In this document: in pieces, positions 18,339 through 26,172 of the stretch
Layout of the letters: each line of letters begins with the position of its first letter
How positions within the stretch are numbered: the first letter of the stretch is position 1
Source: Solibacillus ferritrahens
Lineage (GTDB): Bacteria > Bacillota > Bacilli > Bacillales_A > Planococcaceae
Length of the DNA: 64,000 nucleotides
Assembly (NCBI RefSeq): GCF_037027585.1
Contig: NZ_JAXCLE010000001.1
Coordinates: 1-64,000 of the forward strand
Direction: 5' to 3'
Program-made: the position numbers and the translations under genes
Notes under the pieces: generated by a model
Databases searched by the model: none
What the model saw: the letters and a program-made list of their open reading frames with translations, nothing else
What the model was told of the DNA's origin: nothing

Positions 18339-18381
18339 AAAACTTGCAAAAGAAGTGTTGCACACTCGTTTGCAAGTTTGA
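18339..18381 (-). terminator. Terminator of yumB
   Basis: On the minus strand AAACTTGCAAA pairs with TTTGCAAGTTT around an 18-base loop, followed by a T run. It lies 8 bases past the yumB stop and upstream of the Nudix start. Confidence 0.85.
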
Positions 18382-18388
18382 AGTTAGA

Positions 18389-19603
18389 TTATAAAAATTT
18401 AAATTTCCCTTTTTTCAGTGTTAAGCCTACACCACCAACTAAATACAGGGCACGGTCATCAACTACTTTTTTTAATGCAGATGCCGGCTTACCGGTAAAT
18501 TTACGATCAAATGCAGTCCCAATAGCATCTTCATGCCCTAATGAACAGACAGCACCTTTATCATCGTATACAAATACTTCTGTAGACTCTTCATTAATTA
18601 AATGTTTAATATTTTTTGCAATGGTAACACCTTGCTGCATCGCAATTTGCGCAGTTGGCGGATAAGGACGCCCCACCTCTTCATTTAGTAGAAAAGCACA
18701 ATCCCCTACGATAAATACATCATCAAAGCCTGGTGCGCGCATGTCTTCACGTACAGCAATACGTGCTCGATTCGACTCGATGCCACTTGATTCCACTAAA
18801 GCATTCCCTCGTATTCCTGCTGCCCATACGACCGTACCTGCTTTAATAAATTCAATTTCTTCTTCATCTTTTCTAATTTTCACACCTTCTGCTGTCGCTT
18901 CAACAATTGGTGTCCCAATCGAAAACTCTACGCCCTTTTTGGATAATTGTGCTTTTGCATAATCAACAAGCTCCGGATCAAACCCGGGTAATACTGTCGA
19001 AGCTGCTTCTACACAGAGCAAACGTACTTTTTCTTTAGGTATATCAAATTCTTTACATAGCTCAGGGATACGGTTACCCAGCTCTCCCAAAAATTCAATT
19101 CCTGTAAAGCCTGCTCCACCGACGATGATTGTTAATTTGCTATCGTCTTTTACTTCATCCAATGTCCAGGAAGCAAACTGATATTCAATATGCTCGCGAA
19201 CTTGGCGTGCAGTATTAATATTAGTTAATGATAATGCATGCTCTTTCAAACCTGGGATACCGAAAGTTTCACCTTCAAAGCCCAATCCAATGACTAAATA
19301 ATCATACGTGAAATCCCCGGCAGAAGTACCAACTATTTTTGTATTGACATCGATGCTTTCAATATTTGCTTTTACAAAGGTTACGTTATGATTAATTACT
19401 TTTGAAATAGGGTAGCGCGCCTTGTCAGGAGAAATCGTTCCTGCCCCAACTTCATGCAACCATGTCGTTTCATAATGATAGTCATTTTTGTTCACTAAAA
19501 TAATCTCTGCTTCGTTTGCGTTGACAAGCTTTTGTAAATTAACAGTAGTAGTTAATCCACCATAACCTGCGCCTAATACTAAAATTGTCGGTCTTTTCAT
19601 CAA
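18389..19603 (-). CDS. yumB: Type II NADH dehydrogenase-like FAD flavoprotein, YumB
   Basis: A 404-residue membrane-associated flavoprotein of the NDH-2 family, which passes electrons from NADH to menaquinone without proton pumping. Two Rossmann motifs are present: GAGYGGLTT (FAD, residues 11-19) and VGGAGFTGIEFLGEL (NADH, near 160). The FAD-closing motif is FIVGDCAFL and the quinone-side segment is YPPTAQIAMQQG. Length and sequence fit B. subtilis YumB. A promoter at 19704-19732 and a long imperfect palindrome lie in its leader. The window holds a second paralogue, yutJ. Confidence 0.9.
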   Translation of the reverse strand: MMKRPTILVLGAGYGGLTTTVNLQKLVNANEAEIILVNKNDYHYETTWLHEVGAGTISPDKARYPISKVINHNVTFVKANIESIDVNTKIVGTSAGDFTYDYLVIGLGFEGETFGIPGLKEHALSLTNINTARQVREHIEYQFASWTLDEVKDDSKLTIIVGGAGFTGIEFLGELGNRIPELCKEFDIPKEKVRLLCVEAASTVLPGFDPELVDYAKAQLSKKGVEFSIGTPIVEATAEGVKIRKDEEEIEFIKAGTVVWAAGIRGNALVESSGIESNRARIAVREDMRAPGFDDVFIVGDCAFLLNEEVGRPYPPTAQIAMQQGVTIAKNIKHLINEESTEVFVYDDKGAVCSLGHEDAIGTAFDRKFTGKPASALKKVVDDRALYLVGGVGLTLKKGKFKFL

Positions 19604-19628
19604 TCAAAACCCCCTTAATTTTAATGTA

Positions 19629-19670
19629 CTAGCGCAAGTTATAGAAACTTTCTATTTGCTGTACGCTAGA
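19629..19670 (-). promoter_or_regulatory. Imperfect palindrome in the yumB 5' leader
   Basis: The centre is ATAGAAACTTTCTAT (19641-19655), two 7-base arms around one base. It is nested in outer arms CTAGCG and CGCTAG about 15 bases away. It lies between the predicted transcription start and the yumB start codon and could be an operator or an RNA hairpin. Confidence 0.45.
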
Positions 19671-19703
19671 ATATGCTACTTTTTTACGAAATTACTACTC
19701 TTA

Positions 19704-19732
19704 ATAGTAGCGTTTTTTAATGGTTATTTCAA
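19704..19732 (-). promoter_or_regulatory. Probable sigma-A promoter of yumB
   Basis: Minus strand: TTGAAA (19727-19732), 17-base spacer, TACTAT (19704-19709). The implied leader is about 95 bases. Confidence 0.6.
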
Positions 19733-19755
19733 ACAAATTAGTAAATAGCATTCTA

Positions 19756-20961
19756 TTAATTAACGATGTTATGCTCATATAAATAGTCATATCTGATATC
19801 TATAAATAGAAATTCTTCATTGGCAATGGCCATCGAATAGGTACGTGTTAATTCTCCTGTTTCTATGTCGCTATATACGGAAGACAATTCTCCCTGATTG
19901 TCTTTTGTCATTTTAATAATATTCAATAGGAAATAAGGTCGCCAACTCCAATTTTTCCCTATAGTTTCTTGATGCATCTCCCACTTGCCTTCATTCCATC
20001 GGATATTCGGTGATGTTTGGAAACCATTATTATCGCAAATATAAAGTCGGAACGTACAATCTTCCAGAGCTTTTGCCAGTTCCAATAATTTTTCATATTG
20101 TGTACCCGTAGGATTTAATTGTTCAACAACTGTACAAATTACTCGCTCCAGACGCTTCATTTCATCATATTTTTGTAGAAGCTGTTTCTTCTCTGTAGCA
20201 ATAAATTGTTCACACTCATTGCGGAAACGCTCTTTTAATGAATCCCGCGCATGAAGTTCCTTCTGTGGAAGTTGTAAATAAGGTCCTTTATAATACCTGG
20301 CCCCATTTTTCCATCCATGCTGCAATTGATATACAGTTTCAATATTTTCAATTAATAATTGAGTGCCCATCTTTACAGCGAGTGTACGAATTGTAGAAAA
20401 GGCATGATTTTGTGCACCCCATAAATTGTAATTCAGCTGACCTACATTCAATTTTAAAATGGATGGCTCAAGCAGCAATATATTTTCGAGCTGTGTTTGA
20501 GACCCGACTTCTGCAAACGCAATTTTAATGCCATATGTCTTTATATAACGGATAAGATGTTGAAGTTGATTCATTTCCCCATCAAATTTATGTTCAGTCA
20601 TTACAAGTGTAATATTCGATAAATTAGATTCTACAACTAATTCCTTTAACATTGAAAAGTAGCTTTCGCCAAAATCAAGCATAAGCAATTCTGGATTGCA
20701 TGGAATGTATAAACCAAAATCATCGATTAAATCCGTAACTGCCTGCAAAGATCTCCGGACAAATAATTGCTCGATTTCTGCTCTAATATCGGCAGGAACA
20801 TCTTTTTCATATGTGAATTTTTCTATATTAATTACATCATTTTCGCTTTCCACTTGACCAATTACTTCATATGCGATTACGCGATGTCCATCTGCACTAT
20901 AGATCGGCTCATATAAAATTTCGATTTGATCAAGCTTATCCAATAACTCTAATACACTCAC
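19756..20961 (-). CDS. ykuI: Degenerate EAL-domain protein with YkuI C-terminal sensor domain
   Basis: A 401-residue soluble protein in two parts: an EAL domain (about residues 10-245) and a C-terminal YkuI-type PAS-like domain (about 255-400, ending in LFIDIRYDYLYEH). EAL domains cleave cyclic di-GMP, but key positions here are changed: E32, N89, E123, K170 and E205 remain, while the first Glu of the ExTE motif is V120 and the DD pair is A150-E151. It is probably a cyclic di-GMP binder or inactive homologue. GTG at 20961 is chosen, with GGGGG 8 bases upstream; YkuI has about the same length. Confidence 0.85.
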   Translation of the reverse strand: MSVLELLDKLDQIEILYEPIYSADGHRVIAYEVIGQVESENDVINIEKFTYEKDVPADIRAEIEQLFVRRSLQAVTDLIDDFGLYIPCNPELLMLDFGESYFSMLKELVVESNLSNITLVMTEHKFDGEMNQLQHLIRYIKTYGIKIAFAEVGSQTQLENILLLEPSILKLNVGQLNYNLWGAQNHAFSTIRTLAVKMGTQLLIENIETVYQLQHGWKNGARYYKGPYLQLPQKELHARDSLKERFRNECEQFIATEKKQLLQKYDEMKRLERVICTVVEQLNPTGTQYEKLLELAKALEDCTFRLYICDNNGFQTSPNIRWNEGKWEMHQETIGKNWSWRPYFLLNIIKMTKDNQGELSSVYSDIETGELTRTYSMAIANEEFLFIDIRYDYLYEHNIVN

Positions 20962-21121
20962 CTCAATGCCCCCTAGCAGTATGGTTATGGTTTTACTATT
21001 ATAATAATTCAATCCTTATAATAATACAAAAGTATACACTAAAACATAGTTCCATTATAGGAAATATCTGAATTAAAAAAGTCTTTAGCACTTATCGCTA
21101 AAGACTTAATCATTTTCATTC

Positions 21122-21496
21122 TTATTCACATGGTTGCTCTTCTGCTGGTCGTGCTGCCGCTTTAAAGCTTGTGCCGCAGCCGCATGAAGCAAGTGCGTTC
21201 GGGTTGTCGATTGTGAAACCGCCGCCCATTAATGATTGTTTAAAATCAATTTTTGTATCCTGTAAAATACCCGCATCTTCTTTTGATACGATAATTTGGA
21301 TTCCGTGTTGGTTATCGATATAGTCATCTTCATTGACTGTTTGCTCAAATGCCATTCCATAAGAAAGGCCACTACAACCACCGCCTTTTACTGCAATACG
21401 TAAGCTGGCATTTTCCTCTTCGTTATGGACCATCATTTCTTTGACTTGAAATGAGGCCGCTTCTGTTAATATGATTACTTGTTTTTCACTTGCCAT
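21122..21496 (-). CDS. erpA: HesB/IscA-type Fe-S carrier, YutM/ErpA-like
   Basis: A 124-residue A-type Fe-S carrier that takes clusters from the SUF scaffold to client proteins. The three ligand cysteines are C41 (GGGCSGL), C105 and C107 (ASCGCG). ATG at 21496 is chosen, with AGG 8 bases upstream. The last 15 residues include another Cys near the C-terminus. It is in a neighbourhood of Fe-S and redox genes (nfu, yuzD, yutJ, yuzB). Divergent from the DUF2225 gene. Confidence 0.9.
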   Translation of the reverse strand: MASEKQVIILTEAASFQVKEMMVHNEEENASLRIAVKGGGCSGLSYGMAFEQTVNEDDYIDNQHGIQIIVSKEDAGILQDTKIDFKQSLMGGGFTIDNPNALASCGCGTSFKAAARPAEEQPCE

Positions 21497-21702
21497 TTCA
21501 GTCACCTACCTTCTTTACTTATCATATCAATTGTAATTCGTATCTGACAACAAAACTGCCTAATACAATTATTTTACTACTCACTTTTTATTTTAAAAGG
21601 AAAAAATACCTAAAAAATCATATTTATTCATTTACTTTATCACTTTCCCTTTGCTATCCCTGCTATAATATAGTTATTACTTATGCGAGAGGTATGATAC
21701 CT

Positions 21703-22395
21703 ATGATAATTTCCCCATACTATGAAAAAGAAATTGAATGCTTAAACTGCCAAAAAAAATTTCCCACATTAAAAGTGCGTTCAAAATCCATAAAAGTTGA
21801 CCATACAGAATCCGATTTCCAACCAATATATGCAGATAATGAGGTCAACGCATTATACTATAATGTATTCGTTTGTCAGCATTGTGGATTTTCCTTTACG
21901 GAAGACTTCAATAAATATTTTGCCCCAGGAGTTAAAGAAAAAATCACTATTCAAATCACTAATAATTGGATACCCCATAACTTTAAAGGTGAGCGTACGG
22001 TTTTCGATGCCATCCAGGCATATAAGCTTGCGTTATTATGTGCGACAATTAAAAAGGAGAAATTTGTTATTATTTCTGGTTTGACCTTACGACTTGCATG
22101 GTTATACCGCTCCGTTAAAAATACAGGGCAAGAACAACGTTTCCTTAAAATGGCCCGTGATTTTTATATGGAAAGCTTCTCGACAGAAGATTATTCAGGT
22201 TCACAAATGTCTCCCGTACGTATTATGTATTTGATTGCTGAATTATCCCGTCGCATCCACGATTATCAAAATGCAACGCGCTTCTTCTCACGCGTCATCG
22301 AAAGTCAGCGTGTTGGTGGCGAAGCAAAACTTATTGAGATGGCCAAGGAACAATGGGATTTGGTTCGAGAAGAACGGGAAAAAATGCCCCTATAA
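21703..22395 (+). CDS. DUF2225 family protein with N-terminal zinc ribbon
   Basis: A 230-residue cytoplasmic protein. Two CxxC pairs (C13/C16 and C58/C61) form a likely zinc site in the first 65 residues. The rest is helical and TPR-like: AIQAYKLALLCA, residues near 110-150, and NATRFFSRVIES near 190. Such proteins usually mediate protein contacts, but no function is established for DUF2225. ATG at 21703 is chosen because GAGAGG lies 10 bases upstream; the longer reading frame would add about 70 unrelated residues antisense to erpA. Confidence 0.8.
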   Translation: MIISPYYEKEIECLNCQKKFPTLKVRSKSIKVDHTESDFQPIYADNEVNALYYNVFVCQHCGFSFTEDFNKYFAPGVKEKITIQITNNWIPHNFKGERTVFDAIQAYKLALLCATIKKEKFVIISGLTLRLAWLYRSVKNTGQEQRFLKMARDFYMESFSTEDYSGSQMSPVRIMYLIAELSRRIHDYQNATRFFSRVIESQRVGGEAKLIEMAKEQWDLVREEREKMPL

Positions 22396-22401
22396 AAAAT
22401 A

Positions 22402-22447
22402 GAGCTGCCTTAATATTAAATTAAAGGCAGCTCATGCTTTTTTTGCT
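22402..22447 (+). terminator. Terminator after the DUF2225 gene
   Basis: GAGCTGCCTT pairs with AAGGCAGCTC across a 12-base loop, followed after three bases by a CTTTTTTT run. Confidence 0.8.
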
Positions 22448-22496
22448 ATCTTCTATAAAATGTTATAACCCAATATTTAAGGGCTAATACCATTAT

Positions 22497-22733
22497 TTAG
22501 AATACTTGCTCTACTTCAACAATACCTGGTACTTCTTCTAATAGTGCACGTTCGATACCTGCTTTTAACGTAATTGTAGAACTTGGGCAGCTACCGCATG
22601 CGCCTAGTAAACGCAGCTTTACGATACCTTCTTCAATATCAACTAATTCACAGTCTCCGCCATCGCGTAATAAAAACGGGCGTAATTTATCTAAAACTTC
22701 CTGTACTTGTGCATATTGTTCTGTTTCTGTCAT
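22497..22733 (-). CDS. yutI: NifU-like (Nfu) Fe-S carrier, YutI
   Basis: A 78-residue protein equal to a single Nfu domain. The Fe-S cluster ligands are C46 and C49 in LLGACGSCPSS, and LRDGGDCELV is the other conserved segment. It probably binds a [4Fe-4S] cluster at a dimer interface and hands it to clients such as LipA (26.9 kb). GGGAG lies about 10 bases upstream of ATG. Divergent from yuzD, with 84 bases between them. Confidence 0.92.
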   Translation of the reverse strand: MTETEQYAQVQEVLDKLRPFLLRDGGDCELVDIEEGIVKLRLLGACGSCPSSTITLKAGIERALLEEVPGIVEVEQVF

Positions 22734-22817
22734 TTTGCTCGACTCCCTTCATTAAAATCATTATAATGTGAAGGAGCAAAAAAATCCATTATTGAATAGC
22801 GAAAGGTTGGAATTCCC

Positions 22818-23150
22818 ATGTCACAATCTCAGCCAATTATTGAAGTGTTCGGTGCAAATATCATTTGTGCAAGCTGTGTGAACGCACCTTCTTCTAAAGA
22901 TACATACGAATGGCTTCAAGCTGCAATCTCACGTAAATATCCCGAACAACCGTTTACGATTCGTTATATCGACATTGAAGGTGCAATTGATAACGAGCGT
23001 GATCAAGATTATGCCAATCGCATACAAGAAGATGAATTTTTCTATCCACTGGTTCTAGTAAATGATGAAGTTGTCGGAGAAGGTTATGTACAAATCAAAC
23101 CTGTCTTCTCAGCACTTGAAGCAGCAGGCTTTGAGCCAATTTCAGAGTAA
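22818..23150 (+). CDS. yuzD: DUF1462 family protein, YuzD
   Basis: A 110-residue protein with a thioredoxin-like look: an early CxxC (C17-A-S-C20 in NIICASCVN) after a short beta strand, and the segment FFYPLVLVNDEVVGEGYV resembling the cis-proline end of such a fold. Known family DUF1462; no experimental role that I know of. It lies between nfu and yutJ, as in B. subtilis, so a redox or Fe-S role is plausible. Start ATG with GAAAGG upstream. Confidence 0.85.
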   Translation: MSQSQPIIEVFGANIICASCVNAPSSKDTYEWLQAAISRKYPEQPFTIRYIDIEGAIDNERDQDYANRIQEDEFFYPLVLVNDEVVGEGYVQIKPVFSALEAAGFEPISE

Positions 23151-23151
23151 G

Positions 23152-23195
23152 AAAATGCCTCTTTAGCAAGATATTGCTAGAGAGGCATTTTTAAT
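23152..23195. terminator. Bidirectional terminator between yuzD and yutJ
   Basis: A 17-base arm beginning AAATGCCTCTTTAGCAA pairs with TTGCTAGAGAGGCATTT, with one mismatch region and a T tail. Confidence 0.9.
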
Positions 23196-23208
23196 GATTA
23201 AAATTTTA

Positions 23209-24276
23209 TTAATTATCGTTTTGACGTTTATAATACCAAAGAAGACCTGACTTCATAAGGCGTGCAATACGTCCTGTTACCGTTGTATCTGCTAAATGAA
23301 CAAAGCCTTGCTTTTTCCCTAGGGAACCCATAAAGCCCTTCATTTTAATTTCTGAAAGCTTTTCTGGTAATGGCTCGCCCTTCCAGCGCATTTTAAGTAC
23401 TTTTACAATACGCTCGCCTTGTTCCTCGGCTAATTGGGCTGTTGGTGGTAAATGAGAAGAAGCACAATCTCCTACTACGTATACATCCTCATCACCAACT
23501 ACATGGTAATGGTCCGTAATGATTGGACGATTAAATTTATCTTTTTCTACATCTAATTCACGAACGATTTTTACAGGCTGTACACCTGCAGTCCAAACAA
23601 TTACATCCGCTTCAATAACTTCATCGTGATTGTAAAGTCGTCCTTCTTCAACGCGGGTAATGTTAGATTCAGCAATAACTTCAACATTATGTTTTTCGAA
23701 CCATGATTTAATATATTCACTTAACTTTTCTGGGAAGTCTCGTAAAATCCGGTGCGAACGGTCAAATAATTTAATTTTTAAATCTGAGCGACTTTCGCGC
23801 AATTCACTTGCAAGCTCAATTCCTGAAAGTCCTGCACCAATAATTGCTACAGTTGAGCCAGGTGCTAATCCGCAAACCTTTTCAAATGTTTTGCGGGATT
23901 TTGCAATAGTTTGAATACTATATGTGAATTCATCAGCGCCTGGGACACCATGATATTTATCGACACAACCTAAACCGATAACAAGCTGGTCATATGCCAG
24001 TTCCTGTCCGTCTTCCAAATAGACTTTTTTATCTTCACGATCAATTCGAACAACTTCTCCATACACACGATTTAACCGCTCATGCTCCGGAAACGCAACT
24101 CGGATTTCTTTATCTGTAGAAGTACCCGCTGCAAGTGCGTAAAATTCTGTTTTTAAACTATGGAAAGGTGTACGATCCACCAATGTAATTTCTACATCTG
24201 CTGGTAAGCCTGGTAATAAACGAAGTAAAATTCGCATATTCCCATATCCGCCACCTAATAATACTAATTTCTGCAT
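23209..24276 (-). CDS. yutJ: NADH dehydrogenase-like flavoprotein, YutJ
   Basis: A 355-residue NDH-2-type flavoprotein, shorter than YumB. FAD-binding motif LLGGGYGNMR (residues 5-14), NAD-binding IIGAGLSGIELASEL (near 150), closing motif VYVVGDCASS and PPTAQLAEEQG. It likely oxidises NADH at the membrane or on a soluble acceptor. ATG at 24276 is chosen: GAGGGAA precedes it. Upstream, a promoter at 24462-24490 is overlapped by a Rex-type operator, suggesting derepression when NADH is high. Confidence 0.88.
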   Translation of the reverse strand: MQKLVLLGGGYGNMRILLRLLPGLPADVEITLVDRTPFHSLKTEFYALAAGTSTDKEIRVAFPEHERLNRVYGEVVRIDREDKKVYLEDGQELAYDQLVIGLGCVDKYHGVPGADEFTYSIQTIAKSRKTFEKVCGLAPGSTVAIIGAGLSGIELASELRESRSDLKIKLFDRSHRILRDFPEKLSEYIKSWFEKHNVEVIAESNITRVEEGRLYNHDEVIEADVIVWTAGVQPVKIVRELDVEKDKFNRPIITDHYHVVGDEDVYVVGDCASSHLPPTAQLAEEQGERIVKVLKMRWKGEPLPEKLSEIKMKGFMGSLGKKQGFVHLADTTVTGRIARLMKSGLLWYYKRQNDN

Positions 24277-24461
24277 AGCAATTTCCCTCATATTCTGTAA
24301 TTAATCAATTACACCTACGCGTAATTGTGTCTGTTTTTTTTCTAGTTTACCCAAAAAATCTATATTAATCTGCAACGCCTGTCAGAAGCTCTACCTTCAT
24401 TCAGTACGAAATAGAACACTTACTGCACGAAGAATAGTATGTTCACAAACTTTCCATAAAC

Positions 24462-24490
24462 ATTATAACTGTTTGTGATAAATTTCACAA
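24462..24490 (-). promoter_or_regulatory. yutJ promoter overlapped by a Rex-type operator
   Basis: Minus strand: -35 TTGTGA (24485-24490), 17-base spacer, -10 TATAAT (24462-24467). The 18-bp inverted repeat TTGTGATAAATTTCACAA (24473-24490) covers the -35 and most of the spacer. TTGTGAnnnnnnTCACAA is the known Rex consensus of Gram-positive bacteria. Confidence 0.75.
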
Positions 24491-24506
24491 TATATTAAAT
24501 GAGTTT

Positions 24507-24535
24507 TTGTGAATTAATTCACATAGTAATATATT
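24507..24535 (+). promoter_or_regulatory. yuzB promoter overlapped by a second Rex-type site
   Basis: Plus strand: -35 TTGTGA (24507-24512), 17-base spacer, -10 TATATT (24530-24535). TTGTGAATTAATTCACAT (24507-24524) matches the Rex consensus with one end mismatch and again covers the -35. Confidence 0.65.
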
Positions 24536-24599
24536 ACGAAACAGAGCAATTGACGTCAATAAAAAAACAAAGTAGCATGGCTAATAGTGAGGTGACGAT

Positions 24600-24839
24600 A
24601 TGTTAAATCCATTAGTCGAATTTTGTATTAGTAACTTAGCAAATGGTGCACAACAAACATATGAACAATTAGAACAAGACCCTGATATAGATGTTTTGGA
24701 ATATGGTTGCTTAAGCTACTGTACAAAATGTGCTCAATGCTTTTATGCAGTTGTAAATGGTGATTTAGTCGAGGCAGATACACCGGAAGAACTGACGAAG
24801 CGCATTTATGAATATATCGAAGAAAATCCGATGTGGTAA
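24600..24839 (+). CDS. yuzB: DUF1450 family Cys-rich protein, YuzB
   Basis: A 79-residue protein with five cysteines: C9, then C37, C41, C44 and C47 in YGCLSYCTKCAQCFYA. The clustered Cys suggest a metal or Fe-S site, or a redox role; the family (DUF1450) has no established function. ATG with GAGGTGACGAT upstream. It is divergent from yutJ, with Rex-like sites between them, so both may respond to the NADH/NAD ratio. Confidence 0.85.
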   Translation: MLNPLVEFCISNLANGAQQTYEQLEQDPDIDVLEYGCLSYCTKCAQCFYAVVNGDLVEADTPEELTKRIYEYIEENPMW

Positions 24840-24860
24840 CAACCCACATCGGATTTCTTT
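24824..24860. terminator. Bidirectional terminator overlapping the yuzB stop
   Basis: AAATCCGATGTGG and its exact complement form a 13-bp stem around TAACAA, which contains the yuzB stop codon; a T-rich run follows. Confidence 0.9.
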
Positions 24861-24864
24861 TGCA

Positions 24865-25629
24865 TTATTTTAGAAGTTCAATTAAATTCTCTACATAGTA
24901 AGTTGGTAGCTGTGACTGCTGTTTTACGATTTCTATCGGCGTTACACCCGTATTGACATGAATTGTATCACAGCCAAAATGTATGCCACATAAAATGTCG
25001 GTGTCATAATTGTCACCTATCATGACCATTTCCTCTTTTTTAAAGCGATGCTCGTCCGCAATAATTTGAAGCATTACAGGTGATGGTTTTCCAATAAATA
25101 GCGGTGTTACTCCTGCTACATTAGCGACTAAATGAACGAACGAGCCATTGCCAGGTGCAAAACCGTTCTCGTTTGGAAATTTAATATCCTGATTTGTTCC
25201 GATTAACTTTGCACCATTTTGGACATAGGCACTTGCCTTTACAAGCTTTTCATAACTTATTTGGCGATCGATGCCCATTACAAGAACATCGCTTTGTTCG
25301 TCAGTAATTTCTAATCCTTCTTCAAGTAACGCTTTACGAATACCTGCTTCTCCTACGACATTCACCTTATTATTACTGCAGATTGTTGCAACATACTTTG
25401 CTGTTGCTAATGAACTCGAATATATATGGTGAAGTGGTGCCTCAATCCCAACACTTTGTAGTAGTTGCTGCAATGTCTCCCGTGTTTTTGACGAGTTATT
25501 CGTTAAATAATAAGGCTCGATTCCTTGTGTTTGAAGATGATGGATAAATTGCACTGCAGATTTGATGCCCGTTTTACCTCGGTAAACTGTTCCATCCAAA
25601 TCAAAACAGTACGCTTTATAAGTCTGCAT
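24865..25629 (-). CDS. yutF: HAD-IIA family hydrolase, YutF (NagD-like phosphatase)
   Basis: A 254-residue HAD phosphatase of the NagD type. Motif I is FDLDGTVYRG (residues 9-18), motif II the YLTNNSS stretch near 40-46, and motif IV MIGDNYDTDILCG near 205. Such enzymes dephosphorylate small sugar or nucleotide phosphates in the cytoplasm; the substrate is unknown. Its ATG overlaps the yutE stop by one base (TAATG), so the two are translationally coupled. Confidence 0.9.
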   Translation of the reverse strand: MQTYKAYCFDLDGTVYRGKTGIKSAVQFIHHLQTQGIEPYYLTNNSSKTRETLQQLLQSVGIEAPLHHIYSSSLATAKYVATICSNNKVNVVGEAGIRKALLEEGLEITDEQSDVLVMGIDRQISYEKLVKASAYVQNGAKLIGTNQDIKFPNENGFAPGNGSFVHLVANVAGVTPLFIGKPSPVMLQIIADEHRFKKEEMVMIGDNYDTDILCGIHFGCDTIHVNTGVTPIEIVKQQSQLPTYYVENLIELLK

Positions 25630-26081
25630 TATGCATGGTCCTCTGGTAAAAATGCTGAAACCGGACCTAACTCATTTAATAAATAATCTTCAACTTTACT
25701 GGAGAATTGTTTTAGTATGCTTAAATTTGAAGTTAGCACTGTTAAAATCTCTTCATTATCGACTGCGATAAATTCACGAACAATCATTTTACGTAATCCC
25801 ACTACTGCTTTTAGCGGTGCATCCATTTCAGGTGTAATTACTTTTTCATCAACAAAAATATCGATAATGTCTTCATAGCTACCTGGGTCACGCATAATGA
25901 AGCCATCGATTACAAGGTTCCCCACGTCCATCATCGCTTCCATGACATTATGGCCGATACGCTGTAAAGCAAGCTTATGAATTTCATCGCCTAGCCAGTT
26001 GTCCGTTGATTCAAAAATTGATATTAATTCATCTAAATGTGATAAGTTGTTTGTAATTTTATTTCTATCTACGAAGTACAT
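25629..26081 (-). CDS. yutE: DUF86 (HepT-fold) protein YutE, lacking the HepT motif
   Basis: A 150-residue all-helical protein of the DUF86 family, which includes HepT toxin RNases. In HepT the catalytic motif is R-x4-H-x-Y; here the equivalent stretch is R97-KMIV-R102-E-F104, so the His and Tyr are replaced. No MntA-type nucleotidyltransferase antitoxin is adjacent. It is therefore unlikely to be a toxin. Conserved features are LALQRIGHNVMEA and IDGFIMRDPGSYEDIIDI. ATG at 26081 with GGAGG 8 bases upstream. Coupled to yutF and divergent from the DUF3055 gene. Confidence 0.85.
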   Translation of the reverse strand: MYFVDRNKITNNLSHLDELISIFESTDNWLGDEIHKLALQRIGHNVMEAMMDVGNLVIDGFIMRDPGSYEDIIDIFVDEKVITPEMDAPLKAVVGLRKMIVREFIAVDNEEILTVLTSNLSILKQFSSKVEDYLLNELGPVSAFLPEDHA

Positions 26082-26172
26082 AGATAAAGCCTCCATTCAA
26101 TCAATAAAAGTTGATAGTGTTTTCCCTTATATAGTACCATATTCTTTAGAAATGGAAGGGGTTCAAAATAAA

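Noticed and set aside
19695..19722. Plus-strand terminator-like hairpin CTACT-6-AGTAG followed by T residues
   Set aside because: No plus-strand gene lies upstream, and the bases coincide with the minus-strand yumB -10 region.
25629..26081. HepT toxin of a toxin-antitoxin pair
   Set aside because: The catalytic His and Tyr are replaced and no nucleotidyltransferase partner is adjacent.
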